Part shown: in pieces, positions 7,875-16,250 of the stretch
Layout: the number at the start of each line of letters is the position of its first letter
Numbering within the stretch: position 1 is the stretch's first letter
From: an uncultured Eubacteriaceae bacterium
GTDB lineage: Bacteria; Bacillota; Clostridia; Eubacteriales; Eubacteriaceae
Assembly (NCBI GenBank): GCA_945867155.1
Contig: CAMBHL010000004.1
Span: 186,001 to 250,000, forward strand
DNA length: 64,000 bases
Direction of reading: 5' to 3'
The notes under the pieces: generated by a model
Seen by the model: the letters and a program-made list of their open reading frames with translations, nothing else
Database searches by the model: none
What the model was told of the DNA's origin: nothing
Translations under genes and position numbers: made by a program

Positions 7875-9251
7875 ATGAAAAACGATCAATTAGATGCGGT
7901 AAGAAAAGCTTTGGGCGAAAAGCTCTTTCAGCCGATGCAGCGGCTGGCAACGGATCAGGTCGGCGTTGAATTCGAGTTCCCGGTGGTTAATTTATCCGGC
8001 GATGCCGTGGACTTCGCCGTCTGCCACGAAACGGCGGAGCAGTTCTGCGCACACTTCAATTTTGGTCAGGTGCAGCGAGACCGAAACAGCGAGATTTACA
8101 GCGCCACCAGCGAAGCGTGCGGCGACAACCTGTCTTTCGACTGCAGCTACAACACGATGGAACTGTCTTTTGGGCCGGAAGAAACGATTGATATTTTAAA
8201 GGCGAGGTTCGAAGGGTATTTCACCTTTCTTCAAGATGTGCTGAAGGCGCACGGCCACGCCCTCACGGGCATGGGGATCAATCCCCGCCGGGACTGCAAC
8301 GTCATGGTGCCGGTTCCCGTGGGGCGCTACGAGATGCTCTTTGATTATCTGCGCGACTGCGACCACGTTCAGAGCAGCCATGCGGGGCAGACGCCGGCTT
8401 TCGGACTTTACGCCTGCGCGTCCCAGATTCAGATGGACGTGACCGAAGACAGCGTCTGCGAGATGTTAAACGTCCTCAATTTGATCGAACCTTATAAGGC
8501 GGTGCTCTTTGCCAATTCGGTTTCAAAAGACCGCAAAAAACTTTTGTCCCGGGACGATTTCTGGCGGTACAGCAATCACGGCACGAATCCGAAAAACGCG
8601 TATCTTTACGAAAAACATTTTAAAACACCTCAGGACATTCTCGATTACGCCATGGAGACGAGCTTGTTCTGCGCCGAACGGAACGGCCGTTATCTGTATT
8701 TTCCGCAAATCGCGATCCAGGATTATTTTGCAAGAGAGACCGTGACCGGCTATTACCGGGACGGTGGTGAAATGCATGCCATGACCTTTAAGCCGGAACT
8801 CAGTGACCTTCAGTATTTCAGGACGTATCACTTAAATGCCCTGACGTTTCGGGGAACGGTGGAATGCCGGAGCGTCTGCACGCAACCCGTGAAAGAACTC
8901 TGGGCAGCCCCAGCCTTTCACGCCGGCATCGTGCGGCAGTTAAAAGAAGTTCAAGATCTTATCGCAGACTCCGCTTTTGCCAAAACCGATCCCGGAGAAC
9001 TCAGAGCAAAGCTCTGCAAACGGGACTGGGACGAAGCCATTTCAAAAAAAGAACTCAAGCGGGTAGTGACAGAATTGTTAAAAATTTCAGAAGCCGGACT
9101 TCAAACGCGGGGATACGGCGAAGAAAATTATTTAGAACCGTTGTGGGACCGGGCCGAACGCCTGAGCTCACCAGGACGGGATTTCGCCGAAGCTTTGGAA
9201 AGCGGCAGAAGCCTTGAAAAGCTGATTTTAGATTACGGATCGCTGAAGTGA
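7875..9251 (+). CDS. glutamate-cysteine ligase family protein
   Basis: A 458-residue ATP-dependent carboxylate-amine ligase of the GCS2-like fold. GVEFEFPVVN near residue 30 provides the acidic metal-binding strand, and the region GDNLSFDCSYNTMELSFGP and GINPRRDCN fit the substrate pocket of this family. FRGTVECRSVCTQPVKELW near residue 330 supplies the conserved Arg/Glu. The usual reaction joins glutamate and cysteine, but these clostridial homologues are divergent and the product could be another gamma-glutamyl or amide compound. No glutathione synthetase is nearby. A terminator follows. Confidence 0.7.
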   Translation: MKNDQLDAVRKALGEKLFQPMQRLATDQVGVEFEFPVVNLSGDAVDFAVCHETAEQFCAHFNFGQVQRDRNSEIYSATSEACGDNLSFDCSYNTMELSFGPEETIDILKARFEGYFTFLQDVLKAHGHALTGMGINPRRDCNVMVPVPVGRYEMLFDYLRDCDHVQSSHAGQTPAFGLYACASQIQMDVTEDSVCEMLNVLNLIEPYKAVLFANSVSKDRKKLLSRDDFWRYSNHGTNPKNAYLYEKHFKTPQDILDYAMETSLFCAERNGRYLYFPQIAIQDYFARETVTGYYRDGGEMHAMTFKPELSDLQYFRTYHLNALTFRGTVECRSVCTQPVKELWAAPAFHAGIVRQLKEVQDLIADSAFAKTDPGELRAKLCKRDWDEAISKKELKRVVTELLKISEAGLQTRGYGEENYLEPLWDRAERLSSPGRDFAEALESGRSLEKLILDYGSLK

Positions 9252-9273
9252 AGGCAAACTGTTCCAATCATTT

Positions 9274-9302
9274 AAGTGCTGCGGTTTTGCAGCGCTTTTT
9301 TT
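9274..9302 (+). terminator. Rho-independent terminator
   Basis: AAGTGCTGC (9274-9282) pairs with GCAGCGCTT (9289-9297) around a GGTTTT loop, followed by a run of T to 9302. Confidence 0.85.
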
Positions 9303-9350
9303 GATTGCAGTCTATAATGAGGCAAAAAAATTGAAAGAGAGGAGACGCCC

Positions 9351-10289
9351 ATGATCATCAACACCGGACAGCGGACCGACATTCCGGCCTTTTACGCGAA
9401 GTGGCTGGCAAACCGGCTGAAGGCGGGTTTTGTCTGCGTCCGAAATCCCTACAACCCGAAACAGGTGAGCCGGTACCGCTTGAATCCTGACGTCGTGGAC
9501 GCCATTGGGTTCTGCACGAAAAATCCCGAGCCGATGTTTCCCTATATGCATTTGCTAAGAGATTACGGGCAGTACTGGTTTGTGACCATCACCCCTTACG
9601 GGCGGGACATCGAGCCCAACGTGCCGGACAAGCATCACCTTCTCGACGTGTTTAAAAAGCTTTCGGACCAGGTTGGCATCAACCGCATCGGCTGGCGGTA
9701 CGACCCGATTTTGATTTCGGAAAAATATTCCGCGGCGTATCACCTCAGGGCTTTTGAAGAGATGGCGAAGACCTTGGAGGGTTATACAAAAACCGCGGTC
9801 ATCAGTTTTATCGATCTGTACGCGAAGGTCCGCCGCAATTTCCCGGCAGTCCGAAAAGTCACAGCCGAAGATCGTCTGGCTTTGGGAAAGGCCCTCATTG
9901 AAATCGCCGGAGCTCACGGCATGACCGTCAAGCCCTGCGCCGAAGGGGATGAGCTTGCGCCCTACGGCGCCGACTGCAGCGGGTGCATGAAGCTCAGCGA
10001 TTATGAAAAAGCGATTGGCCGGCGCCTGAAGGCCCCAAAGCGAAAAGGCGCCCGGGCGGCGTGCGCGTGCTATCTGGCCTGCGACATCGGCGCCTACGAC
10101 ACATGCCGGCATTTGTGCCGGTACTGCTACGCCAACACAGACTCGGCAAGGGTTTTGGCCCAAAGCCGGCGCCACGATCCGGACTCGCCGTTCTTAATCG
10201 GCAGCTATGAAAAAGGCGATATCATCCACGATGTGTCCCAGGCGTCGTGGATTGACAGGCAGGTGAGTTTTCTGCCGACTGAAAATTGA
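9351..10289 (+). CDS. DUF1848 domain protein with Cys cluster
   Basis: A 312-residue protein of the DUF1848 family. The start IINTGQRTDIPAFYAKW, the middle YWFVTITPYGRDIEP and GWRYDPILISEKYS are characteristic. The C-terminal part holds CACYLACDIGAYDTC and CRYCYAN, a set of Cys residues that could bind an iron-sulfur cluster; the fold resembles a radical-enzyme TIM barrel but the classic CX3CX2C radical-SAM motif is not in its usual N-terminal place. No function has been assigned to the family. GAGAGGAGA precedes the ATG. It ends just ahead of the TetR-linked promoter. Confidence 0.82.
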   Translation: MIINTGQRTDIPAFYAKWLANRLKAGFVCVRNPYNPKQVSRYRLNPDVVDAIGFCTKNPEPMFPYMHLLRDYGQYWFVTITPYGRDIEPNVPDKHHLLDVFKKLSDQVGINRIGWRYDPILISEKYSAAYHLRAFEEMAKTLEGYTKTAVISFIDLYAKVRRNFPAVRKVTAEDRLALGKALIEIAGAHGMTVKPCAEGDELAPYGADCSGCMKLSDYEKAIGRRLKAPKRKGARAACACYLACDIGAYDTCRHLCRYCYANTDSARVLAQSRRHDPDSPFLIGSYEKGDIIHDVSQASWIDRQVSFLPTEN

Positions 10290-10336
10290 CATCGTGTCAT
10301 CACAGCCTTATAATAAATGTATTGACAAGGTGTCAA
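10286..10336 (+). promoter_or_regulatory. sigma-A promoter with two palindromic operators
   Basis: TTGACA (10286-10291), 17-base spacer, TATAAT (10309-10314) is a perfect housekeeping promoter. The -35 box is the left arm of TTGACA-TCG-TGTCAT (10286-10300), and a second copy, the perfect palindrome TTGACA-AGG-TGTCAA, sits at 10322-10336 downstream of the -10. Centres are 36 bases apart. The tetR gene of this operon is the obvious candidate repressor. Confidence 0.88.
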
Positions 10337-10356
10337 CACAAGAAGGAGGAGATTCG

Positions 10357-11487
10357 ATGAACGAAAAAAGTAAAGTTTATTTTACAGATTTCAGAACCCA
10401 GGTCGGGGTTCCCCTGACGGCGAAGCTGCAGAAGCTGATGCGCAAAGCCGGCATCGGCAAGATCAACATGAACGGCAAGTTTGTGGCGGTCAAAATGCAT
10501 TTTGGAGAGCTCGGCAACTTGGGCTTTCTCCGGCCGAACTACGCGAAGGCGGTGGCCGATGTGGTGAAGGAACAAGGGGGAAAGCCGTTTTTGACGGACT
10601 GCAACACCCTGTATCCCGGCAGCCGGAAAAACGCCCTGGATCATCTGTACTGTGCTGAAGTCAATGGCTTTAACTTCGTGACGACGGGCTGTCAGACCAT
10701 CATCGGGGACGGCCTCAAAGGGACGGACGATGTCACAGTGCCGGTGCCGAACGGCGAGTACTGCAAAGAAGCCTACATCGGCCGGGCGGTGATGGACGCC
10801 GACGTGCTCATCTCCCTGACCCATTTCAAGGGTCACGAAGCGACGGGCTTCGGCGGCGCCCTGAAAAACATTGGCATGGGCTGCGGCTCCCGGGCCGGAA
10901 AGATGCACCAGCACTGCGACGGCAAACCCCATGTGGATCAGGACCTGTGCCGGGGCTGCCACCGGTGCGCGAAGGAATGCGGCTCCGACGCGATCTACTA
11001 CGATGAAGACAACAAGGCCCACATCAACCAGGACATCTGCAAGGGCTGCGGCCGCTGCATCGGGGCCTGCGCCTTCGACGCCATCAGCAACAACAACGAA
11101 AATGCCAATGAGATTCTGGGATGCAAGATCGCGGAATACACCGCGGCAGTCTGCGCGGAAAGACCGTGCTTCCACGTTTCCCTAGTTCAGGACATCTCGC
11201 CGAACTGCGACTGCCACGGGGAAAACGACGCGCCGATTCTGCCGAATATCGGCATGTTTGCCTCTTTCGATCCGGTAGCTCTGGATCAGGCCTGCGCCGA
11301 CGCGTGTCTGAAAGCTTCGCCGATCAAAAATTCCCAGCTTGGCGACCATCTGGCTGACCCGGACTTCCATCAACATCATGACAACTTCCTGGACAGCAAC
11401 CCCGCAGTGCGCTGGAAGGAAACCCTGGAACACGGCGAAAAGATCGGCCTCGGCTCCCGGGATTACGAACTGATCACGATGGCCTGA
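10357..11487 (+). CDS. DUF362 domain 4Fe-4S protein
   Basis: A 376-residue protein when started at the ATG at 10357, which has AGAAGGAGGAGA 5 bases upstream; an earlier in-frame ATG at 10294 falls inside the promoter and is unlikely. Residues about 1-180 form the DUF362 domain (KMHFGELGNLGFLRP; LTHFKGHEATGFGGALKN), followed by two ferredoxin clusters, CRGCHRCAKECG and CKGCGRCIGACA (about 195-245), and a further DUF362 part ending with FDPVALDQACADAC. It is the first gene of the operon with TetR and the CMD-cupin protein. The family is an electron-transfer or redox-sensing protein of unknown partner. Confidence 0.9.
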   Translation: MNEKSKVYFTDFRTQVGVPLTAKLQKLMRKAGIGKINMNGKFVAVKMHFGELGNLGFLRPNYAKAVADVVKEQGGKPFLTDCNTLYPGSRKNALDHLYCAEVNGFNFVTTGCQTIIGDGLKGTDDVTVPVPNGEYCKEAYIGRAVMDADVLISLTHFKGHEATGFGGALKNIGMGCGSRAGKMHQHCDGKPHVDQDLCRGCHRCAKECGSDAIYYDEDNKAHINQDICKGCGRCIGACAFDAISNNNENANEILGCKIAEYTAAVCAERPCFHVSLVQDISPNCDCHGENDAPILPNIGMFASFDPVALDQACADACLKASPIKNSQLGDHLADPDFHQHHDNFLDSNPAVRWKETLEHGEKIGLGSRDYELITMA

Positions 11488-11514
11488 TGTTGAAGCAAAA
11501 AGAGAGGAGACGGG

Positions 11515-12141
11515 ATGTTTAAAGGCACGCCGGAACTCATCGAACGCCGCCGGGAAGAAATCGTCGACGCCTGCGAAAAACTGTATCAGACTAAGAGTTT
11601 CTGGGATATCACGCTGAAGGACATCAGCAGCATCACCAGTTTTTCAAGGCCGACGATTTACAATTATTTTCAGACTAAAGAAGAGATTTTCCTCGCCTTG
11701 TTCAAGCGGGAATACCTGCGCTGGAATGCAGATCTGGCGACAATTCTCGAAAACGACAGCCGTTTATCCAAAAAAGACCTCGCCGATCAAATTGCGAAAT
11801 CCCTGGCTAAACGGGAACAGCTGCTGAAGCTCCTTTCGATGAATATTTATGATATGGAAACCAACAGCCGGGTCGAACAGCTGGCGTCTTTTAAAAAGGC
11901 TTATGGTCAGGCGCTGGCGCTGGTGAGCGAACTGTTTGAAAAATTCTGCCCGGATATGAGCGGCGCAGACCGACATCAGGCAGTCTACATCTTTTTCCCG
12001 TTTTTGTGCGGGGTCTATCCCTACACCCAAGTGACAGATAAACAGGCAGAAGCGATGGCGGCGGCCGGTGTGCATTTCCCCAGTCTGTCGATTTACGAGA
12101 TCGTAGACCAATGCCTGGTCCGGCTGTTGGAAGCGAAATGA
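11515..12141 (+). CDS. TetR family transcriptional regulator
   Basis: A 208-residue regulator. Residues 10-60 are the TetR helix-turn-helix (ITLKDISSITSFSRPTIYNYFQTKEEIF), and the remainder is an all-helical ligand/dimer domain without recognisable binding residues. The gene lies between the DUF362 ferredoxin and the CMD-cupin gene, 27 and 21 bases away, and probably represses its own operon through the pair of TTGACA-N3-TGTCAA sites at 10286-10336. The inducer is unknown. Confidence 0.92.
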   Translation: MFKGTPELIERRREEIVDACEKLYQTKSFWDITLKDISSITSFSRPTIYNYFQTKEEIFLALFKREYLRWNADLATILENDSRLSKKDLADQIAKSLAKREQLLKLLSMNIYDMETNSRVEQLASFKKAYGQALALVSELFEKFCPDMSGADRHQAVYIFFPFLCGVYPYTQVTDKQAEAMAAAGVHFPSLSIYEIVDQCLVRLLEAK

Positions 12142-12162
12142 TATAAATATAAGGAGATCAAC

Positions 12163-12924
12163 ATGACGAAAAAAATCACACAAACTGCGGGCCGGAAGGC
12201 CCTGGGCACCTTTGCTCCGGAATTCGCCCATTTTAACGACGACGTGCTGTTCGGCGAAAACTGGAACAACCCGGATCTGGATCTTAAAACCCGAAGTCTG
12301 ATCACGGTGGTTGCCCTCATGTCCCAGGGCATTACGGACAGCAGCTTGAAGTACCACATTCAGAACGCCAAGGACCACGGCGTGACCCAAAAGGAAATGG
12401 CCGCGGCGATCACCCATGTGGCGTTTTACGCTGGCTGGCCCAAAGCCTGGGCGGTGTTTAATTTAGCCAAAGAAGTGTACGGTGGTGAAGATTCAGGAGA
12501 AACGGACAAAGCCCGCTATCAGAACACGATCTTTTTCCCGGTCGGCGGCCCCAACGACGCCTACGCCCAGTATTTCACCGGCCAGAGCTACCTGGCGCCG
12601 GTGTCCACGGAACAGGTGCCGATTTACAACGTGACCTTTGAACCGGGGTGCCGCAACAACTGGCACATTCACCATGCGAAGTCCGGCGGCGGCCAGCTGC
12701 TGATCTGCGTCGGCGGCCGGGGGTTTTACCAGGAATGGGGCAAAGCGCCCATCGAAATGACCCCGGGCACGGTGGTGAACATCCCGGCTGGGGTCAAGCA
12801 CTGGCACGGCGCAGTGGCAGATTCCTGGTTCTCCCATCTGGCCATCGAAGTGGATGGAGAAGACACCAGCAACGAATGGATGGAACCGGTCGACGATGCG
12901 GCTTATCGCAAAGCGGTGCAGTAA
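12163..12924 (+). CDS. carboxymuconolactone decarboxylase-cupin fusion protein
   Basis: A 253-residue protein with two domains. Residues about 15-105 are a CMD/AhpD-like domain (DLKTRSLITVVALMSQGI; THVAFYAGWPKAWAVFN) lacking the CXXC pair of true AhpD peroxidases. Residues about 120-240 are a cupin with metal ligands in NNWHIHH and the second motif PAGVKHWHGAV. CMD-cupin fusions are common in anaerobes and are usually annotated as such without a known reaction. It is the last gene of the TetR operon; a strong terminator follows 8 bases after the stop. Confidence 0.9.
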   Translation: MTKKITQTAGRKALGTFAPEFAHFNDDVLFGENWNNPDLDLKTRSLITVVALMSQGITDSSLKYHIQNAKDHGVTQKEMAAAITHVAFYAGWPKAWAVFNLAKEVYGGEDSGETDKARYQNTIFFPVGGPNDAYAQYFTGQSYLAPVSTEQVPIYNVTFEPGCRNNWHIHHAKSGGGQLLICVGGRGFYQEWGKAPIEMTPGTVVNIPAGVKHWHGAVADSWFSHLAIEVDGEDTSNEWMEPVDDAAYRKAVQ

Positions 12925-12931
12925 GCATTTC

Positions 12932-12962
12932 AAAAAGGCTTTCGTACAGAAAGCCTTTTTTT
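12932..12962 (+). terminator. Rho-independent terminator of the TetR operon
   Basis: AAAAAGGCTTTC (from 12932) pairs with GAAAGCCTTTTT around a short loop; the T tract runs to 12962. Confidence 0.9.
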
Positions 12963-13034
12963 GTCAAGATTTTAGAAATTGTTTAAAAGCGGCCCTTCGG
13001 ATTTAAGCTATAATGTTTAAAAAAGGAGGCTGCC

Positions 13035-14237
13035 ATGAAAAATCCGACGATTCGAAAACGCATTTTTGCATCCAATACCATCATGGTCCTGTTGATTCTG
13101 GCCCTAATGATCGGCGCGACGATAGGCTGCGCCAAACTGTACACCGATCATTTAGAGGAACGCTTTGTGGCTCAGGCCCAGCGCCTGTCTCAGAAGCACG
13201 GCGAACTGGACGAACACGACATCAAATCCGTCTTTTTCGACAATACGATCAAGAATCCCTATTTCAACGCGCTGGTCGGAGCAGACCTTGTGATCTGCGT
13301 GGCCGGGTTCATCATCATCAGCCAGATTTTCACAAAGCGGCTGTCCAATCACCTCATGGTGCCGGTAGAGGCGCTGGAAGAAGGCGCCGAGCGGGTGCGG
13401 GAGGGGAATTTTAAAGAAAAAATTGAATATACGGGTGACCGGGAATTTGAAGATCTGTGCGATACTTTTAATCTCATGCAGGCGGGGATTCTCGAGGAGC
13501 AGGAGAAAAATGCCCGGTATGAAAAAATGCGAACGAATCTTATTGTCGGCATCTCCCACGATTTAAGGACCCCGCTGACGGCCATTCACGGCACGGTGAA
13601 GGGGCTTTTGGACGGGGTGGCCGACACGCCGGAGATGCAGCGACAGTTTCTCACAATTGCCGACCGCCGGGCGGAAGAGATGGAAACGCTGCTGAGGCGG
13701 CTGTTCTATTTTTCGAAGATGGAAACGGGCAGCATGCCCTTGGAACTGGTTCCTGTGGAACTCAAAGGTTTTGTGACGGCCTACTGCAAGGGCAAACAGG
13801 AAGTGTTAAATCCGGACAGCGCGCAGCTTCAGCTGCTGCCGCCGCTGGACATGGCCTTTCCCGTTCAGATCGACCCGGAACAGATGGCCCGGGTTTTGGA
13901 CAACCTCGTTGAAAATAGCATCAAGTACGCGGGAACTTCGCCTGTGCATATCAAAGTGCAGCTCACGGCTTCTGCCGACGATGCAGCTGTTTTATCCGTA
14001 TGGGACGACGGCAAAGGGGTCTCGAAAGAAAATCTGCCTCATTTATTTGAAGAATTTTATCGGGAAGACGCTTCCCGGAGTCAGAAAGAAGGCAACGGCC
14101 TCGGCCTTTATATCGTGAAGTATCTCGTCGAGGCCATGGGCGGCACTGTGTCCGCAGAAAATGTACCGGGACTGCAGGTAATCCTGCGGCTGCCCCTTGT
14201 GAAAAATAACGAAAAGACAGAGGAAAACGATGGATAA
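13035..14237 (+). CDS. membrane sensor histidine kinase
   Basis: A 400-residue kinase: membrane segment at about 13-35, a short extracytoplasmic loop (about 36-78), a second membrane segment (about 80-100), a HAMP linker (about 100-155), the dimerisation/phosphoacceptor helix with GISHDLRTPLTAIHG (His175), and the ATPase domain with N-box VENSIKYA, G1 VWDDGKGV, and G2 GNGLGLYIVKYLVEAMGG. The small sensor loop suggests membrane or envelope sensing. It overlaps its response regulator by 8 bases. AAAGGAGG lies 6 bases before the ATG. Confidence 0.95.
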   Translation: MKNPTIRKRIFASNTIMVLLILALMIGATIGCAKLYTDHLEERFVAQAQRLSQKHGELDEHDIKSVFFDNTIKNPYFNALVGADLVICVAGFIIISQIFTKRLSNHLMVPVEALEEGAERVREGNFKEKIEYTGDREFEDLCDTFNLMQAGILEEQEKNARYEKMRTNLIVGISHDLRTPLTAIHGTVKGLLDGVADTPEMQRQFLTIADRRAEEMETLLRRLFYFSKMETGSMPLELVPVELKGFVTAYCKGKQEVLNPDSAQLQLLPPLDMAFPVQIDPEQMARVLDNLVENSIKYAGTSPVHIKVQLTASADDAAVLSVWDDGKGVSKENLPHLFEEFYREDASRSQKEGNGLGLYIVKYLVEAMGGTVSAENVPGLQVILRLPLVKNNEKTEENDG

Positions 14238-14955
14238 GCAGCGTAAAATTTTAATAGTAGAAGACGATCCGGATATCCGGACGATTGAAACGGCCTATTT
14301 GAAAGCCGCGGGCTACGGCGTGTGCGCCCTGGCCGACGGCAAAGGGGTCATGGCCGCGATAGAAGAACAGCACATCAGTTTGATTCTTTTGGATCTCATG
14401 CTGCCGGGGAAAAGCGGCTACGCCCTGTGTGAAGAGATCCGGAAAAAATACGACCTGCCGATTCTGATGGTGACGGCGCGGACCGAATCCGTCGATAAAG
14501 TCCGGGGATTCGGCACCGGCGCCGACGATTACATCACGAAACCCTTCGATCCGATGGAACTGGTGGCCCGGGTCAACGCCAATCTGCGCCAGTACGACCG
14601 GCTGAAGGGCGGAAACTCAGAAACAGCAGAACAAAAGCCAAAGGAAATCGTCATTCAGGATCTGCGCATTCTGCCGGACAGCTGGAAAGTGTACAAGGGC
14701 GATACGGAAATCCGCCTGCCGAACCGGGAATTTGAACTCCTTAAATTCATGGCCGAAAATCCAAACATCGTCTTTTCAAAAGAACAGCTTTATGAAAAAG
14801 TCTGGGGCCTCGATTATTTCGGGGACAACGCGACCATCATGGTGCACATCAACCGCATCCGCAGCAAAATCGAAGACGACAGCAAAAATCCCAAGATTTT
14901 GGAAACCGTCTGGGGCGCTGGCTACCGGCTGAACAGCAGACCCCAGCAGGATTAG
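14230..14955 (+). CDS. OmpR/PhoB family response regulator
   Basis: A 241-residue regulator with a receiver domain (acidic pair in VEDDPD, phosphoacceptor Asp55 in LILLDLMLPG, Lys in DDYITKPFD) and a winged-helix C-terminal domain (about 135-235, LPNREFELLKFMAENPN and VHINRIRSKIEDD). It overlaps the upstream histidine kinase gene and is its cognate partner. The DUF368/PopT gene about 100 bases downstream is a possible target or neighbour by context. Confidence 0.95.
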   Translation: MDKQRKILIVEDDPDIRTIETAYLKAAGYGVCALADGKGVMAAIEEQHISLILLDLMLPGKSGYALCEEIRKKYDLPILMVTARTESVDKVRGFGTGADDYITKPFDPMELVARVNANLRQYDRLKGGNSETAEQKPKEIVIQDLRILPDSWKVYKGDTEIRLPNREFELLKFMAENPNIVFSKEQLYEKVWGLDYFGDNATIMVHINRIRSKIEDDSKNPKILETVWGAGYRLNSRPQQD

Positions 14956-15052
14956 CGTTTATGATTTGTTTATAAAAGGTCTCTTATTTTGTTTAGCCTG
15001 CCTTGCTAAGATAACACTATCAAAAAATAAAAAGCAGGAAAGGCAATAACAA

Positions 15053-15976
15053 ATGATTCGAAATCTAATCAACGGGTTTTGCATGGCTCTGGCAGACAGT
15101 GTGCCGGGGGTTTCCGGCGGCACCGTCGCATTTATTATGGGGTTTTACGACCGCTTTATCGGCAGTATTGACGATCTGGTTTTCGGGAAGGGACAGCGGC
15201 GGAAAACGGCGCTGATTTATCTTATGAAGCTTGGGATGGGGTGGCTCATCGGCATGGGCATCGCCTCGACGATATTGGGGACGATGTTCACCAGTCACAT
15301 CTACTTCATCAGTTCGGTGTTTATCGGCTTTATCGCCGGGGCGATCCCCCTCGTCATTCTGGAAGAGAAAAAGCAGTTTAAACCCAGACCTCTGGGCCTG
15401 CTCTTTTTTGCCATCGGCATCGGCCTCGTGGCGGCAGTGACAGCATTGAACGGCGGGGCCGGCAAAGCCGCGATGGATCTCAGCGTCTTTAACGGCGCCG
15501 CAGCGGTCAAACTGTTTTTCATCGGGATGATCGCCATTTCGGCCATGTTCCTTCCGGGGATCTCCGGCTCGACCCTGCTGCTTGTCTTTGGAGCGTACAT
15601 TCCGGTGATCACCGCTGTACATCATCTCTTCGCCCTAAACTTTTCATACCTGCCGATGACCGCGGTGTTCGGTGTCGGGATCATCTGCGGCGCCATGTCT
15701 GTGGTGAAAGTGATTCGGCTCTGCCTTGAACGCTACCGTTCCCAGACCCTGTGGTTCATTCTCGGGATGATGGTCGGCTCCTTCTACGCCATCGTGCAGG
15801 GACCGACGACTTTAAAAGTCCCCCAGGCGCCTTTAAGTCTCTCGACCTTCAGCGCCTTCGCCTGCCTTATCGGCGTGGCCCTGGTGTTCGCAATGCAGAT
15901 CGCGAAGGGGAAGAAGGACAATCGGCCTCACGAGACTAAAAAGTTAGGTAGAAACGTGGGAGAAATGGAAAATTGA
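15053..15976 (+). CDS. DUF368 family undecaprenyl-phosphate translocase (PopT type)
   Basis: A 307-residue polytopic membrane protein. Two copies of the family signature mark its inverted repeat: SVPGVSGGTVAFIMGFYDRF near the N terminus and FLPGISGSTLLLVFGAY in the middle. DUF368 proteins (PopT) recycle the lipid carrier undecaprenyl phosphate across the membrane for cell-wall synthesis; the assignment here is by family. It follows a two-component system, with its own gap of about 100 bases and a GCAGGAAAGG ribosome site. Confidence 0.88.
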   Translation: MIRNLINGFCMALADSVPGVSGGTVAFIMGFYDRFIGSIDDLVFGKGQRRKTALIYLMKLGMGWLIGMGIASTILGTMFTSHIYFISSVFIGFIAGAIPLVILEEKKQFKPRPLGLLFFAIGIGLVAAVTALNGGAGKAAMDLSVFNGAAAVKLFFIGMIAISAMFLPGISGSTLLLVFGAYIPVITAVHHLFALNFSYLPMTAVFGVGIICGAMSVVKVIRLCLERYRSQTLWFILGMMVGSFYAIVQGPTTLKVPQAPLSLSTFSAFACLIGVALVFAMQIAKGKKDNRPHETKKLGRNVGEMEN

Positions 15977-16042
15977 AAAGCGGTTTAAACTTTTTAATTT
16001 GTTAAAGTAGAAACAATATTCTGAAAAATCAAAAAAATTGAG

Positions 16043-16071
16043 TTGACAAAGGTTTAAAAACGTATTATACT
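16043..16071 (+). promoter_or_regulatory. sigma-A promoter of eutV leader
   Basis: TTGACA (16043-16048), 17-base spacer, TATACT (16066-16071): a near-consensus promoter. Transcription would begin near 16078 and run through a 170-base leader with an intrinsic terminator before eutV. Confidence 0.85.
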
Positions 16072-16142
16072 ATACCCATCAAAAGAAATGTTAAACGATT
16101 CAATACTGTTTCGTAAAAAATTGAATACTTTGTGAGTGACGC

Positions 16143-16181
16143 TGCTCCTTTAATTTTAATCAATTAAAGGGGCATTTTTTA
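16143..16181 (+). terminator. leader terminator (attenuator) upstream of eutV
   Basis: TGCTCCTTTAATT (16143-16155) pairs with AATTAAAGGGGCA (16162-16174) except for one G-U pair, followed by TTTTTT. It lies between the promoter at 16043 and eutV. Just upstream a short hairpin GAGT-(GACGCT)-GCTC (16134-16147) overlaps the 5' arm of the terminator, and ATTCAAT/ATTGAAT (16098-16126) forms another hairpin. Antitermination by EutV itself is plausible. Confidence 0.75.
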
Positions 16182-16250
16182 TTGAACGGTATGTGAGCAG
16201 TGTGCAGCACAGAAGAGGATATAAAAGTGCAGTGCACTGAGAGGGGGAAG

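Noticed and set aside
10294..10356. Longer start for the DUF362 protein at 10294
   Set aside because: It lies inside the promoter between the -35 and -10 boxes and has no ribosome site; ATG 10357 has a strong one.
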